Assembly (NCBI GenBank): GCA_002381695.1
Contig: DFXM01000020.1
Coordinates: forward strand, 456,725 to 516,374
Direction of reading: 5' to 3'
DNA length: 59,650 nucleotides
Source of the DNA: Clostridium sp. UBA4108
GTDB lineage: Bacteria; Bacillota; Clostridia; Clostridiales; Clostridiaceae
The notes below the pieces were generated by a model, which ran no database searches, was not told the origin of the DNA, and was given only the letters and a program-made list of their open reading frames with translations. Made by a program: the position numbers and the translations under genes. Below are positions 43,219-53,012 of this stretch, in pieces (the first letter of the stretch is position 1; each line of letters starts with the position of its first letter).

Positions 43219-44430
43219 ATGCTTTTGAAGTTAGACATGATTCAGACCGTGGCCTTAGCAGTTATAGTATTATTTTTAGGACAAGGAATTAAAAGAAAAG
43301 TAAATATTTTAGAGCGATATTTTATACCGGCTCCAGTAATAGGAGGAGTATTATTTGCTTTAATAGCATTAGTATTAAAGCAAACAGGGACATTAACATT
43401 TGAAATGGATGTAACTTTACAAGAAATTTTCATGATTGCATTTTTTACCACGATCGGATTCACAGCGAGCCTAAAATTGTTAAAAAAAGGTGGATTACAA
43501 GTTCTTATATTTTTAGCAATATCTATAATACTTGTAGTTTTACAAAATATTTTAGGAATAGGATTAACAAAATTATTTAATTTAAATGAACTTATAGGAC
43601 TTTGTGTCGGATCAGTTCCATTAGTTGGAGGTCCTGCAACCGCAGGAGCTTTTGGACCAGTATTCGAGAGAGCAGGAGCAGATGGTGCAACAACTGTAGC
43701 AATCGCAGCAGCTACTTTTGGATTGGTATTTGGAAGTATTATTGGTGGACCTATAGCTAAAAGATTAATTGAGAAAAATAATCTTGTAACACCAAAAAAA
43801 CAGATAGGTAATTTGTCAGAGGAAGAAACCGCAGCAACACTAGAATTGTCAGCACCAAGTGAGTTGATTCCAGAAAGATTCATGACAGCATCAGCACAAA
43901 TTCTTATAGCTATGGGACTAGGAACTATTATTTCGGAACTACTTCAAAAAACAGGAATGACATTTCCACCTTATATAGGAGCAATGTTTGCAGCTGCTAT
44001 TATAAGAAATATATGTGATTATACTGAAAAATACACTATAGTAGAAGAAGAGGTAGAAATACTTGGGAATATCGCATTATCATTGTTTTTATCCATGGCA
44101 TTAATGGGATTAAAACTGTGGCAATTAGCTGGATTGGCATTACCACTGATAATAATGCTAATTGTACAAACTGTGTTAATGATATTATTTGCTTACTATG
44201 TGTGCTTTAATATTATGGGAAGAGATTATGAAGCTGCAGTAATAGCTTCAGGTATGTGTGGATTTGGAATGGGAGCAACACCAAATGCAATGGCTAATAT
44301 GGAAGCTATATCTAAGAACTTTGGACCAGCACCAAGAGCTTTTTTCATTGTACCAATAGTAGGGAGCCTATTTATAGACTTTATCAACGCTGGGTTTATT
44401 ACATTTTTTATGAATTTTTTAACTAAATAA
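43219..44430 (+). CDS. gltS: Sodium/glutamate symporter GltS
   Basis: The 403-residue membrane protein has the two inverted halves of GltS: FIPAPVIGGVLFALIALV in the first, GSVPLVGGPATAGAFGPVFE as the first re-entrant loop, and the later GMCGFGMGATPNAMANMEAI as the second. It imports glutamate with sodium. It lies just after a GlnK/GlnL-like system, suggesting amino-acid-dependent control. Glutamate is fermentable by clostridia. AAGGAGG precedes the ATG, and a bidirectional terminator follows. Confidence 0.93.
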   Translation: MLLKLDMIQTVALAVIVLFLGQGIKRKVNILERYFIPAPVIGGVLFALIALVLKQTGTLTFEMDVTLQEIFMIAFFTTIGFTASLKLLKKGGLQVLIFLAISIILVVLQNILGIGLTKLFNLNELIGLCVGSVPLVGGPATAGAFGPVFERAGADGATTVAIAAATFGLVFGSIIGGPIAKRLIEKNNLVTPKKQIGNLSEEETAATLELSAPSELIPERFMTASAQILIAMGLGTIISELLQKTGMTFPPYIGAMFAAAIIRNICDYTEKYTIVEEEVEILGNIALSLFLSMALMGLKLWQLAGLALPLIIMLIVQTVLMILFAYYVCFNIMGRDYEAAVIASGMCGFGMGATPNAMANMEAISKNFGPAPRAFFIVPIVGSLFIDFINAGFITFFMNFLTK

Positions 44431-44433
44431 AAT

Positions 44434-44460
44434 AAAAAGGCCTAGGCCTTTTTATTTTTG
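44434..44460. terminator. Bidirectional terminator
   Basis: AAAAAGGC and GCCTTTTT around CTAG, with T-runs on both strands, lie between the convergent gltS and lipoprotein genes. Confidence 0.85.
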
Positions 44461-44486
44461 TAAAATTATAATATAAATTTATGATT

Positions 44487-45257
44487 TTAATAGTGTTCAT
44501 TTATATAAGAAATCCACTTTTTCTCCAAATTTTCAATTGAAAGTTCGGTTATATTTTCTATATCCATAGGGCTTTTAATAAGTTGAATCAATTTTTCATA
44601 CCCATATGTATTTATGAAAAAGTCACAAATAGAATATGAAATATAATAATTCCATTTAATATTAGCAAAGTTTGTATTTAAATCATTTAAAGTAGGGAGC
44701 ATATTTTCTTTAACTAAATGGACAATTACACTCTTGCCTTCCATGGAAACTTCTTCTGATGTATACGTAGCAAATCCTTCAGTTAACCAAACTGGAATAC
44801 TGTTTAAATCAGAGTTTATATTACAAATAGCTACATGAGCAAATTCATGAGCAGCTACTTTTAGTATGCTCTTATAGTCATGAACAGTACCAGGATTCAA
44901 TGGAGATACTATTTTAATATTATTATTCCAGCCATTACCAGCTATCCTATGATTTCCATTGGGGGTTCCCAGGGCATTATGAAGGCTATCAATATCAGGA
45001 TAAATTTCTACCTCTATTTTGTCTTTAAAAGATATATTTAAATCTTTTGTTATTGACTTATACTTGTCCTTTAGAACACTATCCAAATCATCTATATAAT
45101 CAACATCTTTGTCGTTAGAATAAAATTTAAAATATTTACTCTCCTTTTTAAGGCTTAATCCATTCTTATTTTCATTAGATGAAGTGGAAGTTAAACTACA
45201 TCCTACAAGTAACAACATAGTTATAAATATTAAAAAAATTAATAGCTTATTTTTCAT
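44487..45257 (-). CDS. Lipoprotein with peptidase MA-like (gluzincin) domain
   Basis: The 256-residue protein has a lipoprotein signal ending LLLVGCS (lipobox cysteine near residue 20), so it should be anchored outside the membrane. The domain contains HEFAHV (HExxH) near residue 137 and a downstream glutamate in WLTEGFATYTSEE, the gluzincin zinc site. This matches peptidase MA-like proteins, whose substrates are mostly unknown. AGGTG precedes the ATG. It stands alone. Confidence 0.85.
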   Translation of the reverse strand: MKNKLLIFLIFITMLLLVGCSLTSTSSNENKNGLSLKKESKYFKFYSNDKDVDYIDDLDSVLKDKYKSITKDLNISFKDKIEVEIYPDIDSLHNALGTPNGNHRIAGNGWNNNIKIVSPLNPGTVHDYKSILKVAAHEFAHVAICNINSDLNSIPVWLTEGFATYTSEEVSMEGKSVIVHLVKENMLPTLNDLNTNFANIKWNYYISYSICDFFINTYGYEKLIQLIKSPMDIENITELSIENLEKKWISYINEHY

Positions 45258-45443
45258 TTATTCACCTCCCAATCATATCTTAAACTTTAAGAACAATATA
45301 TACAAGATGTATAAAAAAACATTCATAGAGTTTAAGTAATGTTTATATATAGATGGAGATCAAAGTTTGTTGTAGGATTCTTATAATAACAATATAATAT
45401 TATTTATAGATGCTTATAATAGTTTGTGAAGGGAGAGAAGATT

Positions 45444-46340
45444 ATGAGAAACTTAGATAATATACTAAAAAATAATAAAGGAGAAACTTTAGATGAGTTT
45501 CTGAAAAATTATGATGCTAATAAATATGAGAAACCAGCAGTAACTGTAGATACGTTACTATTTACAGTTATGGATGAAGTTGATACTAATGTCAGCGGTA
45601 AAAATAGTAGATTAAAGATATTATTAGTTAAAAGAAAAGATCATCCTTGTATAGGACAATGGGCAATACCAGGTGGTTTTGTCAATATGGATGAAAATAT
45701 AGATGAAGCAGCAAAAAGAGAGCTAAAAGAAGAAACAAATGTAGAAAATATATATGTGGAACAACTTTATACCTTTGGAGATGTGGGTAGAGATCCAAGA
45801 ACTAGAATTATTAGTGTAGCTTATATGGGATTAGTTAATTATTTAAAATTAAATATTATAGCAGGAGATGATGCAGAAGAGGCTCAGTGGTTTACTGTAG
45901 AAAAGAAAAAGATATCATCTATTGGAGAAGAATCCGTATATGAGTTTAAAATTTTGAATGAAAACAGAGGAATTAATATAGAATATAGTGTAAGGGCAGG
46001 GTATGAAGTAAAAGAGGGTACTAAGCCCTTAGATGTGTCAATAGTATTAAAAGAAGAGAGCAGTGATTCTATAGCTTTTGATCATGAGAAAATGATTAAT
46101 TTAGCAATAGATAGATTAAGAGAAAAATTATATCACACACCAATTGCTTATAATTTATTATCAGAAGCCTTTACTATTGGAGAAGTTCAAAAGATTTATG
46201 AAACTATTTTAGGAGAAGAACTTGTAACCTCAACTTTTTCAAATAAGATTTCTAGTAGCTTAGAGGAAATAGGAGTTAGAAAAGAAAATTCAAAAGATAA
46301 AGAAGAAAAATTATACAGATATAGTCATGGAAGATTTTAG
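45444..46340 (+). CDS. Nudix protein with C-terminal winged helix, NrtR-like
   Basis: The protein of about 298 residues has a Nudix domain with a box from GGFVNMDENIDE to RELKEETNV. The catalytic glutamates are kept, but the usual glycine before the last position is asparagine. The C-terminal 90 residues (LSEAFTIGEVQKIYETILGE) match the winged-helix part of NrtR-type regulators, which bind ADP-ribose and control NAD genes. An extra region of about 60 residues (SVRAGYEVKEGTKPLDVSIV) separates the two. The start at 45444 follows AAGGGAGAG. No NAD gene is adjacent. Confidence 0.8.
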   Translation: MRNLDNILKNNKGETLDEFLKNYDANKYEKPAVTVDTLLFTVMDEVDTNVSGKNSRLKILLVKRKDHPCIGQWAIPGGFVNMDENIDEAAKRELKEETNVENIYVEQLYTFGDVGRDPRTRIISVAYMGLVNYLKLNIIAGDDAEEAQWFTVEKKKISSIGEESVYEFKILNENRGINIEYSVRAGYEVKEGTKPLDVSIVLKEESSDSIAFDHEKMINLAIDRLREKLYHTPIAYNLLSEAFTIGEVQKIYETILGEELVTSTFSNKISSSLEEIGVRKENSKDKEEKLYRYSHGRF

Positions 46341-46369
46341 ATGTTGGATTTGCTCTAATATAATAAATA

Positions 46370-46410
46370 AAAATACTGATAGGTAATTCTACATATCAGT
46401 ACTTTTATTA
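46370..46410. terminator. Bidirectional terminator
   Basis: TACTGATA (46374-46381) and TATCAGTA (46394-46401) pair, with T-rich flanks on both strands, between the convergent Nudix and response-regulator genes. Confidence 0.7.
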
Positions 46411-46425
46411 ATATATAAATCATTA

Positions 46426-47121
46426 TTATTTGACAGAAAATTCGTAGCCAATGCCCCATATAGTTTTAATATACTTAGGTTTATTTGGAATTTCTTCAAG
46501 TTTATTCCTTAAATATTTCATATATACCATGATGCTATTTTCATCCACGCAATCATCATGCCATACGTTTTTATAAATTTCTTCCTTAGAAAAAACTTGA
46601 TTTGGATTTTCCATAAAAAATTTCATTAATTTGGTTTCCTTTGAAGAAAGTTTAATCTCTACATCATTTTTATAAAACTTGTAGCTTTTTAAGTCAAATT
46701 TAAAAGGATTATAAGTTATAAAGTCTTTAGATATATCCTGCTGTAAAAGTTCTCCATGGCGTTTAATCATAGATTTTACTTGGGCCAAGAGCACAACAGG
46801 ACTAAATGGTTTTGTTATATAATTATCTGCACCTGTACTAAGGCCTTTAATTATATCACTATCATCTTTTTGTCCACTTAAAAATATAATTGGTAAATGT
46901 AAGTCATGGCTTCTAATTGTAGTAGCTACATCGTAACCAGAAATACCATCCATTAGAATATCTAATATAACTAAATCAAACTTATAATCATTTATCATTT
47001 CAAGTGCTTGTTCCCCGTTTTCAGCTTGATAGACTATAGTATCTGCGCCAGAGAGGGTTTTATAAACTAGCTTTCTTATGGCCTCTTCATCTTCAACAAT
47101 GAGAATTCTTATATCCTTCAT
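46426..47121 (-). CDS. OmpR-family response regulator
   Basis: The 231-residue protein has a receiver domain (ILIVEDEEA at the start, phosphoacceptor in LVILDILMDG near residue 54, conserved lysine in ITKPFSP near 104). It is followed by an OmpR winged-helix domain (VEIKLSSKETKLMKFFMENP to VYMKYLRNKLEE and TIWGIGYEF). It is transcribed divergently from a hybrid sensor kinase about 200 bp away, which may be its partner. Target genes are not evident. Confidence 0.9.
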   Translation of the reverse strand: MKDIRILIVEDEEAIRKLVYKTLSGADTIVYQAENGEQALEMINDYKFDLVILDILMDGISGYDVATTIRSHDLHLPIIFLSGQKDDSDIIKGLSTGADNYITKPFSPVVLLAQVKSMIKRHGELLQQDISKDFITYNPFKFDLKSYKFYKNDVEIKLSSKETKLMKFFMENPNQVFSKEEIYKNVWHDDCVDENSIMVYMKYLRNKLEEIPNKPKYIKTIWGIGYEFSVK

Positions 47122-47321
47122 ACTTCCCCCATAAATTAAAATAGTATTTTAAAAATAGTTATAGCAAATATTATAACCATTTATTATAATTATATTTGCA
47201 AAGTTAGGAAAAATCAAATAATTTATTGGATCTATAATGGTTAAAAGGATTTTAATGTAGAAAGTTGGATAAGCAAATATATACTATGCAAAATCAGCAT
47301 TCAACCTTAGGAGGATTTGGT

Positions 47322-49550
47322 ATGAGAAAAATAAATAGATTTAAAAATCTATTAAAAGGCAAAAGAAAAGTAGTAATAGCTATGACAATAGTACTACTAA
47401 TAACCTTATGTAGTATACTTTATATAACCTATAATGAATATAGAAATTTAATTATAAATCAACAGCGCCAAGAGATGTTAGGTATAGCTAAATCCATATC
47501 ACAGAACATAGAACTACTAATTGAAGAACTTAGAGAAAGCTTAAAGATAGTAACCTTAGATAGTTCCTTTTGTAAACAATTAGCTGAAAATAAAAATTCT
47601 GAGGTAAGTAAAGACGAGATTAAAGCTTATTATGAGGCAAAGAGCACTATGGTTAATAAGGTGATTATCTTTGATAATAAGGGAAATATATTAAATAAAT
47701 ATCCCCAAAATGCAAATTATTTCTATAAGGATATGATAGATGATCTTAAAGTAGTGATGGATACAAGAACCTCCTACATAGGAAGTCCATATATGAATGA
47801 TGAGAAGAATGGGTTTATTATAAATATGTATGAACCAATTTATTATGAAGGAAAGATACAAGGGGTAATGGCTATTGGTGTAAGACTTGGAGTTGTATAT
47901 GATAAATTAATAGATTTAGTAAAAATTGGGGAAAAGGGATATGCACAGGTTAAAGATAGCAATGGAACCATATTGATGCATAAACTTCAAGAACAGATAG
48001 GAATTGATGTTATTGAAAGTAGAAAAGCAATGCATCCAACTTTAGATCTTCATGAATTGGAAGGTTTAGTTGAAGCTCAATTATCAGGAAAAGAAGGTAC
48101 AGCTATATATCATTCATATTGGTGGGCAGATAAGACACTTAAAAAAGTAAAAAAACTCAATGCTTATGCTCCGGTATACATAGATGATAAGTTTTGGGTG
48201 GTAGCTGTAATTATGTCCTATGATGAAATTCAACATCCCATGAGTCAGTTTTCTATAAGACTTATTTTTTTAGTTATTTTAATTGGACTTATGATATATA
48301 CTTTGACCATGGATCTACTAAAAATGAAGAAACATACAGATGAATTAGAAAGAGAGGCTAAACAGCTAAAGATATTAAATGAGGCATCAGAAGAATTGAG
48401 GAAAAAAGAGGCAGAGATTTATCATTCTCAAAAACTCAAAATGATAGGTACATTAGCTGGTGGAATAGCTCATGACATTAACAATTTACTCACCCCAATA
48501 CTAGGATATTCAGAGTTGTTACTTATGAAGATTCCTCCAAGTGGAGAATATTATGAAGAAATTGATGAGATATTCAAGGCATCTCAAAAGGGTAAAGAGT
48601 TAGTGGAACAAATTTTAACCTTCAGTCGTAATGACAATGGAATAGTTAAATCAGAGGCAATTAATATAAATGAGGTTACAAGACAAACTTTGAAGCTTTT
48701 AAAAAGTGTATTACCTAAAAAAACAGTTCTAAAGGAAAATATAAAAAAGCCCTGTGGATATATAAATGCTAATTTTACTCAAATTCATCAGGTTATATTT
48801 AATGTGTGCAATAATGCCTATCATGCAATAAAAGATAATGGTGGCTCTGTGGAAGTTTCTTTAAACACAATTGAGGGTTCTCAGGTTAAAGGGCTTTCAG
48901 AAGAAAGAGTATATGCTGAGCTATTGGTTAAAGATACAGGATATGGAATGGATGAAGAGACTAAACAGAGAATATTTGAACCATTTTTTACAACTAAAGA
49001 TATTGGAGAAGGAACAGGCCTGGGGCTCTTTGTAGTTCAAAGTATTGTAGATAAATATGGAGGCATAATACTAGTGGAAAGTGAAATTGGAAAAGGTAGT
49101 ACTTTTAAGGTGTATTTTCCATTAGTGGATAATGAAGAAGAGATTATTGAGAAGTGTCATATTTTTAATAATGATTTAAATAAAAAAATAAACATATTAA
49201 TAGTAGATGATAATAAAAAAGTTATTAAGGTATTAAAAAAATCATTAGAGCATTTAGGGTATAGCGCAAAAGTAGAGGATGATAGTGTAAAAGCTCTAAA
49301 ACTAATTGAGGGACATAGCAAAGATTTTGAAATAATTATTACGGATTATATGATGCCGAAGCTGAATGGAATTGATTTAGCTAGAAAAGTTAAAAAGATT
49401 AAGGAAACTATGGGTATAATTATCATGACTGGATATATTGATGAAAATATTGAAGGTGTATACAATAACATCGTTGATGGATATATTTTAAAGCCTATAG
49501 AGATAAAAAAATTAATAGATTTAATTAACGTAATATGTAGTAAAATTTAA
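47322..49550 (+). CDS. Hybrid sensor histidine kinase with extracellular Cache-like domain
   Basis: A protein of about 742 residues. It has a membrane helix near residue 20, an extracellular Cache-type sensor (about 40-305) and a second helix (LIFLVILIGLMIYTLTMDLL). A HisKA domain with GGIAHDINNLLTPILGYSEL, a HATPase domain (NACNNAYHAI-like NVCNNAYHAI, DTGYGMDEET, GTGLGLFVVQ) and a C-terminal receiver (ILIVDDN, IIITDYMMPKLNG) follow. Cache domains usually sense small metabolites such as amino or carboxylic acids. The start at 47322 follows TTAGGAGG; upstream in-frame ATGs have no site. The phosphate may pass to the divergent OmpR-type regulator. Confidence 0.88.
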   Translation: MRKINRFKNLLKGKRKVVIAMTIVLLITLCSILYITYNEYRNLIINQQRQEMLGIAKSISQNIELLIEELRESLKIVTLDSSFCKQLAENKNSEVSKDEIKAYYEAKSTMVNKVIIFDNKGNILNKYPQNANYFYKDMIDDLKVVMDTRTSYIGSPYMNDEKNGFIINMYEPIYYEGKIQGVMAIGVRLGVVYDKLIDLVKIGEKGYAQVKDSNGTILMHKLQEQIGIDVIESRKAMHPTLDLHELEGLVEAQLSGKEGTAIYHSYWWADKTLKKVKKLNAYAPVYIDDKFWVVAVIMSYDEIQHPMSQFSIRLIFLVILIGLMIYTLTMDLLKMKKHTDELEREAKQLKILNEASEELRKKEAEIYHSQKLKMIGTLAGGIAHDINNLLTPILGYSELLLMKIPPSGEYYEEIDEIFKASQKGKELVEQILTFSRNDNGIVKSEAININEVTRQTLKLLKSVLPKKTVLKENIKKPCGYINANFTQIHQVIFNVCNNAYHAIKDNGGSVEVSLNTIEGSQVKGLSEERVYAELLVKDTGYGMDEETKQRIFEPFFTTKDIGEGTGLGLFVVQSIVDKYGGIILVESEIGKGSTFKVYFPLVDNEEEIIEKCHIFNNDLNKKINILIVDDNKKVIKVLKKSLEHLGYSAKVEDDSVKALKLIEGHSKDFEIIITDYMMPKLNGIDLARKVKKIKETMGIIIMTGYIDENIEGVYNNIVDGYILKPIEIKKLIDLINVICSKI

Positions 49551-49571
49551 TAAAAAAGAAAAAAATTAGAG

Positions 49572-49609
49572 TACCAAATTTTAGTATAAAGCTGAAATTT
49601 GGTATTTTT
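49572..49609 (+). terminator. Terminator after the hybrid kinase
   Basis: TACCAAATTT (49572-49581) and AAATTTGGTA (49595-49604) form a 10-bp stem followed by five T. Confidence 0.8.
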
Positions 49610-49735
49610 AATTGGAAGTAAAAAAAGTAAAATAATAAATTATTAGAATTTTAAGATTTCTTTAAGAATTTTTTAATATTTTTTTAAGAAATTAAAATTT
49701 TTCTCAAAATTTTGAATAAATTATGAAAAAATATG

Positions 49736-49782
49736 TTGAATTTTAAAAAAAGTCCATATATAATGAATATCAGATAGCTATC
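49736..49782 (+). promoter_or_regulatory. Promoter and palindrome of the citrate transporter
   Basis: TTGAAT (49736-49741) and TATAAT (49759-49764) have 17-bp spacing. The palindrome GATAGCTATC (49773-49782) falls at the expected transcription start, a good place for a repressor. The downstream GntR protein is a candidate (inference). Confidence 0.6.
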
Positions 49783-49824
49783 AAGTGTAATAATTATAAA
49801 TATATGTGACTCGGGAGGGGTTTT

Positions 49825-51123
49825 ATGTTAACCGTATTAGGATATGGAATGGTCTTTACATTCATGTTATTGATCATGACTAAGAAACTAAGTGCTTTTA
49901 CTTCACTTATAATAGTACCAGTTATATTTGGTCTTTTAGGTGGATTTGGTCTAGAAGTAGGAGAATTTGCTATTACAGGGGTTAAAAGCGTATCTTCTAC
50001 ATCCGCTATGCTACTTTTTGCAATCCTTTTCTTTGGTATTATGATCAATGCTGGATTATTTGATCCACTTGTTGATAAGGTTGTAAAATTCGTAAAAGGG
50101 GATCCATTAAAAGTTTTAGTTGGAACTGCTATATTAGCAGCAGTAGTATCACTAGATGGTGATGGCTCAACGACAACAATGATTTGTTGTTCAGCATTAA
50201 TACCTATATATGATAGACTTAAAATTAAAAAGCTTTATTTAGCAGCTATTATAATAATGCAAAACTCTATAATGAACTTAATCCCTTGGGGAGGACCAAC
50301 AGCTCGTGTAATGTCAGCATTAAACCTTGATGGTGGAGAAATATTCCGTAAACTTGTTCCGGCAATGATAGTTGCAGTAATTTATGTTATTTTCGTTGCA
50401 TATATAATTGGTAAAAAAGAGCGTAAGAGATTAGGTGTTACATCAATTGAAAACATTTCCAGTGATGAAATGGTAGCTACAATAAGTGAAGAGGAATTAG
50501 CGTTAAAAAGACCTAAACTTTTATATGTTAACCTTTTACTTACTATAGTGGTAGTTGCAGTATTAATATCTGGAAAAGTTCCTTCAGCTATAATATTTGA
50601 AATTGGTGCAGCAGCAGCACTTATGATTAACTATAGAAATTTAAAAGAACAAAGAGCAGTTATAGAAGAACATGCAGCAAATGCTATACACGTTATATTA
50701 ATGGTACTTGCAGCTGGTATATTCATGGGAGTGTTAACAGAATCAGGAATGGCAGAAGCTATTGCATTAAACTTAGCATCTATCGTGCCAGAATCACTAG
50801 GTTCACACTTTGCATTAGTTACAGCTATAATTAGTGCTCCAGGAACATTCTTATTATCAAACGATGCATTCTATTTTGGAGTTCTTCCTGTATTAGCAGA
50901 AACAGGAGCAGCTTATGGATTCACTAGCATGCAAATAGGTCTTGCATCATTAATGGGGCAAGCATTCCACTTATTAAGTCCATTAGTTGCATTTATATAT
51001 CTATTATTACAATTAACAGGACTCGATATGGGAGAATGGCAAAGATATGTTGCTAAATGGGCAATAGGAATCTTCGTAATCTTCATAGGAGTAACAGCAC
51101 TATTTGGATATATGCCATTATAG
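49825..51123 (+). CDS. CitMHS-family citrate transporter
   Basis: The 432-residue protein has about eleven hydrophobic helices and CitMHS landmarks: SLDGDGSTTTMICCSALIPI, MNLIPWGGPTARVMSAL and a late FLLSNDAFYFGVLPVLAET. CitMHS carriers import citrate as a complex with a divalent metal, in symport with protons. The citrate lyase genes downstream strengthen the substrate call. AGGGG precedes the ATG, with a promoter about 70 bp upstream. A terminator separates it from the GntR gene. Confidence 0.9.
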   Translation: MLTVLGYGMVFTFMLLIMTKKLSAFTSLIIVPVIFGLLGGFGLEVGEFAITGVKSVSSTSAMLLFAILFFGIMINAGLFDPLVDKVVKFVKGDPLKVLVGTAILAAVVSLDGDGSTTTMICCSALIPIYDRLKIKKLYLAAIIIMQNSIMNLIPWGGPTARVMSALNLDGGEIFRKLVPAMIVAVIYVIFVAYIIGKKERKRLGVTSIENISSDEMVATISEEELALKRPKLLYVNLLLTIVVVAVLISGKVPSAIIFEIGAAAALMINYRNLKEQRAVIEEHAANAIHVILMVLAAGIFMGVLTESGMAEAIALNLASIVPESLGSHFALVTAIISAPGTFLLSNDAFYFGVLPVLAETGAAYGFTSMQIGLASLMGQAFHLLSPLVAFIYLLLQLTGLDMGEWQRYVAKWAIGIFVIFIGVTALFGYMPL

Positions 51124-51144
51124 TAATGGATATCACATAGACAT

Positions 51145-51172
51145 AAAAAAGTTCCCTAGGGAACTTTTTTAT
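51145..51172 (+). terminator. Terminator after the citrate transporter
   Basis: AAAAAAGTTCCC and GGGAACTTTTTT are perfect 12-bp arms around a TA centre with a T-tail. Confidence 0.85.
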
Positions 51173-51246
51173 TGTATAATAAGCATAAAAATGATATAAA
51201 ATAAGATTAAAATATCTTAGGGTAGAATGTGGTAAGGGGTGGTTTT

Positions 51247-51930
51247 ATGGCAGGTTATATGGACGAATTTGTTAAAAACACAAATTTTCACACCAACAGA
51301 CCTATAAGAGAAGTGGTGTATGAAAGCTTAAGAAATACGATTATAAGCGGAATAATTCCAGTAGGAGAGAGAATTGTTGAAAAGGAATATTCAGAAAGAT
51401 TAAATATAAGTAGAACACCAGTTAGGGAAGCACTTAGGATGTTAGAAATGGAAGAACTTGTAGAATATATTCCTAAGGTAGGAGTTATAGTAAAAAGAAT
51501 TACCTTAGAAGATGTATACGAAATATATAAAATTAGACATCAATTAGAAGTATTAGCAGCTATAAGTGCTATGGAGAATATTACGGAAGCAGAAATAAAA
51601 GAATTGCAAGAGTTACTTAAGCTCACAGAGCAAAAGAATGAAGAAGGCGATGTAGATGAAGTAATTCGATTATTTGAGGTTTTCAATCAGAAAGTTTATG
51701 AAGCAAGTAGAATGAAAAGACTTACGAGTATGATAAGTAAGCTAAAAGAATATCTTCAAAGGTTTAGGAATATATCTATTTCTAATAATTATAGAAGAGA
51801 ATTGGCTATTGCAGATCACAAAAAAATATTAAAAGCTATAATAGAGAAAAATAAAACTGATATTGGTGACATAATTAAAGAACATTTAGATGCTTCTTTA
51901 CAGATAGTTTTGCTAGGAATAAGAGAGTAG
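51247..51930 (+). CDS. GntR-family regulator (FadR/FCD group) of the citrate genes
   Basis: A protein of about 227 residues with an N-terminal winged helix (REVVYESLRNTIISGIIPVG then RLNISRTPVREALRMLEMEE) and a helical FCD effector domain (residues about 90-220) with ligand-type histidines (IRHQLEVLA, ADHKKI, KEHLDAS). FCD regulators bind organic acids with a metal. The setting between the citrate transporter and citG suggests citrate as the signal (inference). The start at 51247 follows AAGGGGTGG. The stop is 8 bp before citG. Confidence 0.87.
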   Translation: MAGYMDEFVKNTNFHTNRPIREVVYESLRNTIISGIIPVGERIVEKEYSERLNISRTPVREALRMLEMEELVEYIPKVGVIVKRITLEDVYEIYKIRHQLEVLAAISAMENITEAEIKELQELLKLTEQKNEEGDVDEVIRLFEVFNQKVYEASRMKRLTSMISKLKEYLQRFRNISISNNYRRELAIADHKKILKAIIEKNKTDIGDIIKEHLDASLQIVLLGIRE

Positions 51931-51938
51931 GTTAAAAA

Positions 51939-52817
51939 ATGCATAATAATGAACAGGTTGCACATTATATAGCAAGTTTAGCTCAGAGAGCAATTTTATA
52001 TGAGGTGAGTACAACTCCAAAACCTGGATTAGTTGATTGTAATAATTCTGGTGCTCATAAGGATATGGATTTTTTCACTTTCATGGCTAGTGCGTCAGCT
52101 ATATATATAGGACTTAAAGAGTGCACAATAAAAGGACTTGAATTTAATTGCTCAGATAAGACTAAATTGTTACAGTATATAAGAATCTCTGGAATAGAAT
52201 GTGAATTAGATATGTTTAGAGCTACAAATAATGTTAATACCCACAAAGGAATAATCTTTTCTTTAGGAATTTTATGTGCAGTAGCTGGATATTTATTTAC
52301 AAAAAAAGGAGCCTTAGATTTTACTATAGAAGAACTTTGTAATGAAGTTAGTGAAGTTTGTAGGGATTTAACAGAGAGGGACTTTAAGGACATAGATAAA
52401 AAAGAAAAATTAACTCATGGAGAAATGTTGTATATTAAATATGGATATAAAGGAATAAGAGGTGAAGTAGAGGGTGGTTTTCATACCGTACTACGCACTG
52501 CTATACCAGTTTTGAGGCAGTGGGAGAGATGCAAAGATCTTTCAAAAAATCAACTATTTATCCAAATGCTATTTAGTATAATGACTATGAGTGAAGATAC
52601 CAATGTGGTAATACGAGGTGGAATAGAAAAGCTTGTTTATGTAAAAGTGGAAGCAGATAAGTTTATTAACTTTGGAGGCGTAAGGCAAAGTAATTATAAG
52701 AACATATTGGAAAGTATGAATGAAAAGTTTATAGAGGACAATATTAGTCCTGGTGGTTCAGCTGACCTTTTAGCAGTTGGCATATTTTTAGGATTATTAG
52801 AGGGAATTATTGATTAA
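51939..52817 (+). CDS. citG: CitG, triphosphoribosyl-dephospho-CoA synthase
   Basis: The 292-residue protein has the CitG signatures STTPKPGLVDCNNSGAHKDM near the start, VNTHKGIIFSLGIL in the middle and a late NISPGGSADLLAVGIFL. CitG makes 2'-(5''-triphosphoribosyl)-3'-dephospho-CoA, the precursor of the citrate lyase prosthetic group. Transfer to CitD normally needs CitX, which is not encoded in this window. AGG lies before the ATG (weak), probably coupled to the GntR gene. A terminator follows. Confidence 0.9.
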   Translation: MHNNEQVAHYIASLAQRAILYEVSTTPKPGLVDCNNSGAHKDMDFFTFMASASAIYIGLKECTIKGLEFNCSDKTKLLQYIRISGIECELDMFRATNNVNTHKGIIFSLGILCAVAGYLFTKKGALDFTIEELCNEVSEVCRDLTERDFKDIDKKEKLTHGEMLYIKYGYKGIRGEVEGGFHTVLRTAIPVLRQWERCKDLSKNQLFIQMLFSIMTMSEDTNVVIRGGIEKLVYVKVEADKFINFGGVRQSNYKNILESMNEKFIEDNISPGGSADLLAVGIFLGLLEGIID

Positions 52818-52824
52818 ACTGTTG

Positions 52825-52860
52825 AGATTTTAACTATAGGTTAAAATCTTATTTTTTTAT
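52825..52860 (+). terminator. Terminator after citG
   Basis: AGATTTTAAC and GTTAAAATCT form a 10-bp stem with a 5-nt loop followed by a long T-run. Confidence 0.85.
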
Positions 52861-52926
52861 GAAAATTGATTCAGGAATATTAAACAATAAAAACACTAAA
52901 AATACATTGAAGAACACTATAAAAAC

Positions 52927-52955
52927 TTGGGTTAAGAACCTTGTAACTTTATAAT
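52927..52955 (+). promoter_or_regulatory. Promoter of the citCDEF operon
   Basis: TTGGGT (52927-52932) and TATAAT (52950-52955) have 17-bp spacing. GGTT-AAG-AACC lies between the two elements and could be an operator. Confidence 0.55.
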
Positions 52956-53012
52956 ATAGGTAAAGAGATAAAAGTAAGAATATTATTGATTTTTAGAGAG
53001 GAAACAATATTC

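Noticed and set aside
43242..43883. 213-codon ORF on the minus strand inside gltS
   Set aside because: It lies antisense to a strongly conserved transporter and has a low-complexity translation rich in A, N, P and T, with no ribosome site; it is a frame shadow.
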